Positions 54,736 through 64,000 of a DNA stretch of 64,000 bases are shown here, one piece after another. The DNA is taken from assembly GCF_008831285.2 (NCBI RefSeq), contig NW_022204508.1, positions 1,144,575-1,208,574 on the forward strand, written 5' to 3'. The position numbers and the translations under genes were made by a program. The notes beneath the pieces were generated by a model, which ran no database searches, was not told where the DNA came from, and saw only the letters and a list, made by a program, of their open reading frames with translations. The DNA comes from Nymphaea colorata. Taxonomy: Eukaryota > Streptophyta > Magnoliopsida > Nymphaeales > Nymphaeaceae. Each line of letters opens with the position of its first letter. Within the stretch, counting starts at the first letter, position 1.

Positions 54736-57066
54736 CAAGATGAGAAAGCGCCAAGGCAGGAAGAATTTTAGGGTTTCTCATATCATTTCCTTTTTTCGTT
54801 TTCGCTCTCTCCTCTCCGAGTCCGACTCTCCCTCTCTCCGTCTCTCGCCTGATGCCTCTCGCCCCTCGCGCAACTCTCCCGACGATTACCACCGACCACG
54901 TCGTCTCCTCATCAGTCATCCCTTCATGTAAGTCTCCTTCTCTCTGACTCTCTCTATCCAAACCGACACCTAAACCCTAATTTTTCTTCTTATATTCCCC
55001 CCCTCCCTCTGGGCCGTTTGTTTGATGGTTCTCTCGCTATCTCTGGTTTTATTTCTGTTCAGGAGAAAAATCGAGGTGCTCCGCAGGAATGGATGCACTC
55101 TGGTAGGTGAGTTCGCTTTTTCTGCTACTGGAGTTCCCTTTTATTTTTGAACCTCATACTTGTGATCACGTGGGGATCATCTGGATTTCTTGTTTGAAAA
55201 GTTTAAAGGTCGGTAATGACGTTGAACGCGGTTGAATTTCTTGGTCAGTATCACTAGTAGGTTATTTTTTGTTAGATTAGTGCACTTAGATGATTTGCAC
55301 GTGCACGTGTGTTGCTCTCTTTGCTGCCTAAGTTGATAAACAAAATTCTAGAACGTGGAAATCTGATTTCCTCGTTTGTGTTGGAAAGTGGGAGAAGCTG
55401 GAAGATGGCATTCGACCGTAATGCTACTCCAAATTAACCAGTTGGTCCGTTAAATCCCACTCCCCAAAATGCTGATTAGTTTTCCAGATTGGTTCATTCT
55501 TCATGTTTTATCTTGAATGTTTCCAGATCCTTCATGTTTGTTTTTCTGAAGAATGATTTAATCTTATGCTGATAGTCTTTTAGGCGAGGAAAAAAGGGGA
55601 AAATCCTTATCGGCATCTGACAGGTAGGAATTGAATTAAAGAACTGGGTTTCTCTTAAAGCTGCATTGTGAGTTGTTGAACTGCTTAAAATTCATGAGAA
55701 AGATCATAAGCACACTTAAAGTTTGGTTCATCAGTTAGTAAGGAACATTCTTATGTATTAGAAGCATCACCAAGGTGTTTTCTGCAAGCATTTTTTTGTT
55801 CTTGTCCTGCTGCTGTTGACATTTATCTGTCACCAAGGTGTTTTCTTGATTTTTTGGTGAGGTGTACTCACTCTGATGAGAATAGCAACAATCTTCTCGA
55901 CAAGTTGCAAGATGCATTTGGGAGAGGCCAGAACCCTTCCTCTGTTCTTCCCATGATTTCAGCTGAGCTTGCAACACTAACAATAGCTTGAAAAAGATTT
56001 AACTAAGGATTAGAACAGTAAGAGAAACCCAGTTCTCTGCTAGTTGAGTAGTTTCTGCTCATTTTTACTTCTTAATAGCAGTGTGTGATGAATCAGTTCT
56101 CTTTGTATCTTTGTATCAGTGTGGAGATGCAATATTCCTTAAGTGTATTTATCATGCCAAAAGTTTTTATTTTCTTTACTTTCTTTCTGCATCAAGCTGT
56201 GTGCCTGTGTGATAGACGAGATCCATCTGATAACAAATTTGGTATTGAACCAGGGACTTGAGCTGCAATCTTTTGACTGGCCCTATTCCTCCAATACTCG
56301 GAAACTTGACTTACACTGAGATACTGTAAGTATGTCTTAAGTCTAAAAGTTGGGAGTTTTATATCAATTACTTCGTTACCTACCAGTTCAAAGTTTGTAA
56401 CACTTTAAGCATGAGTTTTGCTTCCATTGTTTTGTGACACGTTCTGCATTCTTCAATGCTATTTTTTGTTGATATTTTAATGGAGAACTTATGAATTTTA
56501 AATGTTCAAGACTAGAACATGTCCACTTAGTTTATCCCTAGGGAAAAAGGTTTATATAGAAGGAAAGTTGTGATGTTTGATGTTTGATTGTGATCAAAAT
56601 TGAAAGTTTCAAGAAATGAACTGAAATAGCAGTTTCTGTGTAAGGTCCCATTCCGTGTAATAGCAGTTTCTGTGTGAACCTGAATAGCTTTAACAATCTT
56701 GTACGTTATTAAGTATACTTCTGTTGTTTATTGCTTTACCTTCCCATCTCATAATTTACTTAAAATTTTAACATTTCTCAATTTTTTAGCTTTAACATTT
56801 GATAAGTATAATTATCAGATAAACGAATTTGATTTGTGCTACTTCTGTTTCTTATGTTCAATTCATTATTTATCATGCTTTTAACCGAGCCTTAAACGAG
56901 CTCAATAAGGATGAGTAATGAAGTGCAAACTGAATACTATGCACGTCAGTTCCATAAATATACTTAGATTCTTTTCATGTTCAAATTTGCTTGTTGATGA
57001 GTAGTTTCTTTTCATGTTCAAATAGGAGAATAGCTTGAGCAGGAGGGAAAATTACTAGTTTGAAGA

Positions 57067-59167
57067 ATGACAAATTTAGGAAGCTCGAGCATTAATAAGG
57101 GCAAACAAGTATGTGATTCGAGACCGAGTTCAGATGATGTCCCAATCGGAGTACATTCCTCTAATGAAACTCCTATAGATTCGCAAGACCCTGACTATGA
57201 AGGGGTTTCAATAGATGCTCATGAAGTACGTATAAGTAGTGCAAAAAGGTCAAGGTCAAAGACTTCTACAATATGGAATGATTTTGATGAGGTTGTTATA
57301 AATGGTATCAAAAAAGGAAAATGTAAGTACTGCAGTGCACTATTTTCGATAAGTGGAGGAGGCTCTACATCATCAATGAGAAGACACAAATGTTTGACAC
57401 GTTTTGCTAACAAAAAGCAAACGACTTTAAGTTTTAAATCTGGGATTACTTCAGATGTCACGAAGAAGCTTATGGAAATGGGTTCCAACATTGATGCTCA
57501 AGCAATAAGAGAGTTAATTGCAAAACTAGTGGCAACCGGAGAACATGCTTTTTTCATAGTGGATAATTGTTGGTTTAGGTTCATTCTTAGGCTTGGTTTT
57601 CCTAATGGGTGCCAGTTTCAAGAACGACAGTTAAGAGAGATGTCATGAAATTATATGAAGATGAAAAGAAGAAATTGCTTCTTGTCTTCAAGGGTGTTGA
57701 GAAGATTGCTTTGACTACAGATATGTGGACATCAAACCAACAACTTGGATACTTGGCATTAACAGCACATTTCATTGATAAAGATTGGAAGATGCAACAA
57801 CGTATCATCAACTTTACCGAAGTTGAGCCACCTCATACTGGGTTAGTTTTAGCAAATGTAATTGCTAAGCATCTTGCAGAGTGGGAGATTAAAAAGAAAA
57901 TAATATCTATTACAGTTGACAACGCTTCATCAAATGATGTTCTTGTCAGAAAATTAAAAGAAAACATGGAAAAGAGCGGCATCAACTTGTATCATGGAGG
58001 TAAATTTTTTCATGTGCGATGTTGTGCACATATTTTGAATATAATGGTACAAGATGGGTTGAGTGCCATTAAGGATGAAATCATTAGCATTAGAGAGGCA
58101 GTTAAATATATCAAAGTTTCACCTTCAAGACTCCATGGTTTTGCAGCTGCAGCTAGAGAGTTGGATCTTTCAACGTCAAAGAAGTTAGTGTTAGATGTAC
58201 CAACTCGATGGAATTCAACATATTTTATGTTGGAAAGAGCTCTTTTATATAAAGATGCTTTTGCAAGATATAGCATGGAAGACCCAGGTTTGGTATGGTT
58301 GCTTGGACCCGAGGATTGGGAAAAAATTGCAGTGATATGTGATTTTATGTGATTTTCTTCAAGTTTTTTATTCAGTGTCGACCCTATTTTCTGGGTCATC
58401 TTATGCAACAGCAAACTTATATTTCTTGAAATTTGGAGGTTCAAGCAATATTGCAGGAAAAAGTTGAAAGTGAAGGTGGGTTTATGAAGGCAATGACAGT
58501 GAAAATGAAGGAGAAATTTGATAAATATTGAAATCCTGTAACTTGATAATGATTATTGCATCCATATTAGATCCACGCGTGAAACTCACATTATCAGAAT
58601 TTGTCTTTTCAAGAATTTACTAATCAAGAGAAGAAAGGGAAGAACAAATGCAAATGGTAAAACAATCTTTACAAGATGTATATCAAAGTTACATTCAAAG
58701 AAATGAAGTGGATGTCAATATTTCTACTGCTTCAACTAATTCCTCTAGTATTCAAAGTCGAGAGAATCGAGACTCCCCACAATGTGGAATAAATCTATTT
58801 TTTAACTTGTTAGGTAAAGCTGAGAATGTTGCTTTTCAGGTCACCAAATCTGAGATAGACACATATTTGGAGGACGGATTGATTAAGCATGATAATAATG
58901 GTGATGCTTTTTCTTTCAATATTTTGCAATGGTGGAAGGATAAGGAATCTAAGTATCGAATTCTTTCACAAATGGCACGTGACTTGTTGTCAATTCCAAT
59001 AACTTCTGTTGCTTTAGAAAGAGCTTTCAGTACAGAGGTCAATTGTTAATGATAGTCGTAGTTCATTGGTGCCAAAAACAGTTGAAGCTTTGGTTTGTTT
59101 GGGTAATTGGGTAAAGAATGATGGTGATCCAATGCATGAAGTTGTAACACAAGTAAGTATATTTTGA
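57067..59167 (+). pseudogene. hAT transposase with BED zinc finger (copy 2)
   Basis: Counterpart of 34978-37073. Here the N-terminal frame and BED finger (KCKYC ... SSMRRHKC) are intact. Breaks differ from copy 1: one base lost at ~57605 ('cctaatgggtg' for 'cctaactgggtg'), a 10-bp tandem duplication (gtgattttat) at ~58340-58360, single-base losses at ~58423, ~58529 and ~59034. The TAA after FSRIY (58619-58621) is shared with copy 1. Core motifs TTDMWTSNQQLGYLAL, ITVDNASSND, RCCAHILNIM, VPTRWNSTYFMLER and SVALERAFST are all recognisable. Confidence 0.88.
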
Positions 59168-61080
59168 ATAAATTGTATTCATTAAATATTTTGTGAATCA
59201 TTTGTTAATTGACTATATGTATTTCTTTCAGGTTGAGGATGAATCAAGTGAATATATATCATTAGAATGGTTCAAGTTGCCTCTTGGTAATGCTTTTTTT
59301 TTTGTTGTTTTGTTTTCTTCTTTTTCTTGATCTAATGTGATTCTAGTGTCTGTTTCAGTTGCCTCTTGTAGTTTTTCTTGATCTTTTTCTGTGTACTGGT
59401 TTTATTCATTTGCTTATTGTTCTAGTGTCTGTTTCAGATGGAAAACTGCTCGTCAAAAAAGGATCGAAGGCAAAAACCAAGAGCAAAACATCATTTCCAA
59501 GTCTTAGCCTTAAAAGATCACCATATAAGTTCAGATGTTGCAAGGCTCTAATAAATATTAGAACCCGTTTTCACAGACTGCAGCCATGCTTTGAATATTA
59601 TGGCACCACACAATATAGCTGCCCTGCATCTCTTCCCTTTTCTGTTTCGTATTACTAGATATGAAAATTCTTAACACGTTTGCAACTAAGTGAACGTCAT
59701 CATTGTGTAGTGTTTTGGAAAAGGTTGCAGCATATTTATGATAGATTTGTGTTTCTGCTCTGCCTTTATTTTCTTCCATTCTTTAGCATTTTGACAGTTT
59801 TTTTTCATGTTAGTTGAATATATTATAATCCTTTGCCTTGCACTTTCCCTGTAAAAGGAGTGATTGAAGATCCATGTACAGATTTGCACTAAAGCTTCAT
59901 ATGTTATTTAAAACTAATTTTGTTGAATGGAATTTGCAGCTTAAACCACTATAATGTGACAACCTAAGCAACGAGTTTACTGCTCATAGCACATTAGTTT
60001 AATTTCTTAATAAGTAGTCCTCTGGTCCTTTTAAACTTTCTTCAATGAAGCTATTGTGATAGTTTTGTTATATATGTAGATGGCACTTCAATAATCTCTC
60101 TTCGCTCAACTGCCTCATTGTTTCAATGTGCCAGCTGCCCAATAGATGCTTCAGTGTCATCTACAATATAAAGCTGCTCCACGATGTCATATTGACCATT
60201 TCGTTATGCAATATGTTGTGTATTTTCTTGCGTGAATCCCGTCTGACTGATGTATAGTATTTTTTTTATACACCTTATTGGATGTTTTCATGGGTAATTT
60301 TTTGCATTTCTAAGCATCTTTTCTTAATTTTTTTTTTGTTCTAAAAGCAGATCTATTGGACTTTTTGCAGGTTCATTTTTACATTTCTTGCTATTGGGAT
60401 CGTAGTATGCTTCTGCACACTCTGTGGGCATGTAGTAGCCAACAGCATCAACGTCCTCCTTCTTACTTTCGTATCCTTTATTGCTGATATAGAAAAGTTG
60501 GCAAACTTCTGTGCTTTTTCCTCTGTTCCCGCTTAGAGCAGATCAAGCATCATAGGGAGTATCTGCATATAACATCTATTACAGTTGGCATGTGTTTCTC
60601 AAAGGCACTTATTTGGAAGCATCTCGTGGTTTGACTTGATTGCTGCTCGTAATAGCTACCAAGGAGATTCCCCAAGTGTATTTCCCTTCTAGATGCTATT
60701 CATTATACAACTTCTGTGGCAATCTGGTTACAGGGACGCATTTGAAAGGAGCCATATGTGCACAGGTGGGATCTGAAACTGTATTGGTCTTCGGGTTTGT
60801 TTCTACAACTATTTGAACAAAATATGTCAATGACAAATTGTTGATTTGTTGCCTTTTAGGACTCTAACCTGTATAGCATGGATAATGATAAAAAGTTCAC
60901 TTCTAATGTTGTTTTTAGTTTACATTTGTGTGCAAAACTCCTAAAGATATGAGGTTATCCTCAACCTCCTTAAGTACATAGTATTCGTCTGATTATCTTT
61001 TATTCCCAAAGTCATTTCGTCCATTCGCCGTGGCTGCCTATCATTAAAAAGAAACTATTCTTGAAAAACTACAGAAATGA

Positions 61081-61354
61081 GTAATATTAATCGAGCTCAC
61101 GAGTTCGAGCCTTATCGAGCTTCACGTATTCGAGCCGTAGTCGAGCTCGAGCTCAACAAGTTAGGATGCAACTAAACGAGCTTAATCGAGCTTAATCGAG
61201 CCGAGCTCGAGCTCGACCATTGACTATCGAGTCGAGTTCGAGCCAGATAGTCGAGTTATAATCGAGTTCGAGTCGAGTCGAGCTCGTGTCTTATTTAGTC
61301 GAGCCGAGTTCGAGCTGACCGAGCTCGGCTCGACTCGGCTCGTGTTCAGCCCTA
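61081..61354. repeat. hAT right terminal and subterminal repeats (copy 2)
   Basis: Dense cgagctcgag words ending gtgttcagcccta. Includes a 'gagctgaccgagctcggctcg' segment not present in copy 1. Confidence 0.8.
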
Positions 61355-62351
61355 ATCATTGGAGAGTTGAGGTCAACACCTGCCCTACACTGTGCGAATT
61401 GCCGAGCATGCCTATGCTAAAGTCCTTAAAAATTTGGAGCTATGATGGACTCAACGATTGGTGACTTGCCAACTTGGACTGGTTGCAGTGAAGGATGTGG
61501 CAGCCTGAGCATTATCTCATGCATGCCTGCTCTCAAGTGGTTGGATGTGTATGGATGTTATAAGTTCAAGACTCTCGCTAACATGCGTGCCTTGGAGTGG
61601 TTGGAGGTGAAATATTGTGAGAGGTTAGAGCAAGTAGCTGATGTTCACCTTCCTTCACTTGACGATCTGAGAGCATGGAAATTGCCCAACTGGGAAGGAT
61701 GGCCAGCAGCTGGATCAAGGGAATTAGCAACAGTAACTTTTATGCCATGCTTAAGAGAGGTGGAATTTCAGAACTGTCCAAAGATGCAGACACAAGAATT
61801 GATTTATGCTCTATCCGAGCTGCCGGGGCATGACGGTCAAGCGACTCGGCTCCATGCCCTGACAGTGTTGAATTGCCCAAATGCAAGATTGGAGTAGAAA
61901 TTGCTTCAGCACCTGCCCAACCTCAATCTGATGCTCTTGGATGGGGCAGCTATGGAATCAACGCTGTCATTGCCACCAGATCAGCTATCAACATTTCTAC
62001 CCTTCCTCAAGGATCTGACTTTGATAGACTCGAGGGTTGAAGAGCTCAAATGGGGAAGGGTGCCTAAATGGGTGTGGGCTCTCTCCCAACTGGAGGAATT
62101 GCACCTACAAGGTTTTACTGAGGACATCAGTTTGGGAGGCCACTGGCAATGCCTCTGGAAACTGAGACGGTTATCTCTTAAAGACTTCCCAAATCTCAAG
62201 TCTCTAATGGACGTCAATGATGTTACTTCCCAACAAAATGATGCAGCAGGAACATGTCCTACGGATGCAAAGCAACAGATCATGTCTTGCACTCCATCTG
62301 CTGCAGCATTTAAAGGACTATCTTAGGGAAAGGTTAGACGATAGGAGATGA
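61355..62351 (+). pseudogene. CNL-C' LRR pseudogene, part downstream of the hAT (copy 2)
   Basis: Begins with the ~185 bp that lie upstream of the hAT in copy 1 (aacacctgccctacactgtg ... atgcctgctctcaag). This part carries many single-base losses relative to copy 1 (e.g. 'ggagagttgagg' for 'ggagaagttggagg'). It then follows the same LRR sequence as 39248-40076, including the Trp-to-TAG at 61895-61897 and the altered ending HLLQHLKDYLRERL. Confidence 0.85.
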
Positions 62352-64000
62352 TATCCTGCACTCCATCATCTGCTCTATCATGCTGCTGAACCTTTTTTAT
62401 TCATTTTAAATTGTTTGAAATGCATGTAGCTTTTAAAATCGGTGACAGATTGTAACTAATCTATTCTTTAAATATGCAAATTTGCATTTCATCGGCTCCT
62501 TTCGCTCTCTCTCTCCCCCTTGTTTGATTTGGTTCTAGCAATTTTTTTTTTGTCATGTTTTCCATCACCAAGTATAGAGAATGTGAAAGAGTCAATAGTT
62601 TGCAACTGTTTTCAGCAAACGTGAGACAAGCAGGAGAGCGTTTGAAATGATTTAGTCATCTTGGCTGAACCCTTTGATCTACCTTAAAACATACAACAAC
62701 GAAACTAAATTGTTGTTATATATAAAGTTAGGGAAGAAAATGCGTCAGCAAATTAAAATCTCAATATTTCTGTATCCAGGAAACAAATTTTTAGTCAAGT
62801 TGGGTAAAGAAAACTGAATGGCTGTCATAATCAAACTCACACCTGGCGCATAATTTAGTCATATGACCGAACCCGCAACAAAGAGCGAGCCTTGAACCCC
62901 TGACTATAATATTATCCAACTTGATTACATGTAAATGTTGAATATTTTCCAGCGCACCAATAATGTTTTGATCTGGAAGGGCACTTTCAAAAATTCTGTC
63001 CAAGGACAAGGTCTGTTAAGGTAGATCCGAACACAAACCAGACCACTTACTAGCTCAATATTTCATTATTAAGAGATATATCTACAGTAAACTAACACCA
63101 ATCTTATGGATATACACGTACACATTAAAGCATCATTTTTACAGAATCTGAAGTGAAAACAAGAAAAGATTTCTAGATTTGAAACCAAACAAGCCCTAAA
63201 TTATGCTAATAATGAACTGAGTAACATTTAAAATATAATAATACATGTTATATATTATTTCACCCATGTGTCATTAGTATTATTTCATTAAAAGTAAATA
63301 AATAGATAAATTATTCATTGTTCTCGTGAACACAGCTCATGCGCCAATCAAACAACAATTGCTTTTATATAAATTGGTCGTTCTCGCGATTATTTGTACA
63401 TGAAATTGAAATCCGTGTTAATTAATGTCACTTTTTTTTACATCCCACAACAAATTCCTGGTCGTCCAGGACGAGGAAGGGGTCGCAATTATGGCAATGG
63501 ATGGTGTGAGTGTGAAAATTTGGTTATATGTGTTATACTAGTGCACTAATTTTGTGATTAAAATATCTTTAGTTTACATGATACAAATAAAAATAAAATA
63601 AAAATAAAAAATGAAAAATATTTCTTTTTCAAAATTACAAAAATACCTTTTTCTCTTTTGCATCGTACCGCACTCAACTTTCTCTGGTGAGTGAGGGTTT
63701 TAAACTACATTTAAATGGCAGCAGCGTATTAAGTCGGGGGACCAAAAAGAACGGGGCCCTGCGGCATTTGGGTTTCAGCCAATGCCAGGTCTCTCAAATT
63801 TAAGGTACTAGTCACGTCGGTTTCCTCAGACCATCTCATCAGTGGGAGGGAGGGAGCTTGGTTGCATCTTAAACCAGGTCTTCCCTAAGGAGATCCGCTA
63901 TTCCCATACCTGTTTATTTTAGTTATGGAAATAGTATCGGGTAGCCTAGAGGCGCAAGTTTTAGCCACTGCAGTAAATGAAAATGAAAATAACGAGGAAC
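62352..64000. other. Downstream of CNL-C' to window end, no gene seen
   Basis: Same as 40077-41725 with minor substitutions, including the shared 3'-flank motif (~62438) and the minus-strand box A/B-like stretch (62791-63010). Confidence 0.5.

Larger units (their letters stand above)
54518..61354 (+). mobile_element. Ac-type hAT transposon inserted in CNL-C' (copy 2)
   Basis: 6.84 kb element collinear with that at 32436-39247, with ends TAGGGCTG and CAGCCCTA (perfect 8-bp inverted repeat; the right end is ~22 bp more complete). Flanks are ...ttaaatcat on the left and atcattggag on the right. The shared aatcatt suggests an aaatcatt target duplication that has lost a base or overlaps the terminal T, so the duplication is imperfect. 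Insertion point differs from copy 1. Confidence 0.9.
42497..64000. repeat. ~21 kb duplicated segment, copy 2
   Basis: Second copy, starting directly after the 100-N gap and running off the window. Small indels relative to copy 1 are concentrated in its first ~700 bases (e.g. gcgctcgaaaag for gcgctcggaaaag, ccacttcttgagtg for ccacttccttgagtg), as expected for a poorly polished contig end. Confidence 0.92.

Noticed and set aside
54510-61362. A perfect 8-bp target duplication around the copy-2 hAT
   Set aside because: Flanks share only aatcatt in a way that overlaps the terminal T; a base may be lost, so I do not claim a perfect duplication.

Overview
This window is nuclear DNA from a plant, almost certainly a flowering plant. 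The evidence is coiled-coil NB-ARC LRR (CNL) disease-resistance gene relics, a Ty1/copia retrotransposon with a tRNA-iMet primer site, an Ac-type hAT transposon with GT-AG introns, and a large AT-rich satellite. The species cannot be read from the sequence. I see no intact protein-coding gene. Every gene-like locus is a pseudogene or a transposon remnant.

Layout. 1-9167 is a satellite array of ~115 bp monomers arranged in a higher-order repeat of ~2.84 kb (three full copies and a partial fourth). Each full copy carries an inverted block of monomers at the same place. 9168-10544 is nondescript spacer with an old hAT-end fragment. 10545-13196 (minus strand) is the LRR half of a resistance pseudogene (called CNL-A here), with its 3' end partly duplicated in tandem. 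Its upstream side is abruptly joined to an internally deleted copia element (13197-15723, minus). 15724-20067 is intergenic, with microsatellites, a ~120 bp x3 tandem repeat, and blocks that recur elsewhere in the cluster. 20068-23321 (plus) is pseudogene CNL-B: coiled coil, NB-ARC and LRR, with the kinase-2 motif missing. 23322-31551 is intergenic, with a CACTA-like remnant, a purine tract, a GC-rich repeat block and a GGATCT minisatellite. 31552-40076 is an LRR-only relative (CNL-C) interrupted by a 6.8 kb hAT element (32436-39247).

A 100-base run of N (42397-42496) then separates this region from a near-identical second copy. 20433-41725 corresponds to 42497-64000: CNL-B', the same intergenic repeats, and CNL-C' with the same hAT. 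The duplication may be genuine, or it may be two haplotypes wrongly placed side by side across a scaffold gap. The exact 100-N gap and the small indels concentrated just after it favour caution.

The most interesting observation concerns the hAT. In the first copy it sits about 185 bp further into CNL-C than in the second, with a perfect 8-bp target duplication (ATGCCTGC). At the place where the second copy still holds the element, the first copy has 7 extra bases that resemble an excision footprint. This looks like a fossil of a very short-range cut-and-paste hop that happened after the two copies separated.

The loci do not form a working pathway. Together they record the decay of a resistance-gene cluster: inverted and direct duplication, loss of NB-ARC parts, Trp-to-stop mutations, and invasion by copia, hAT and probably CACTA elements beside a satellite block.
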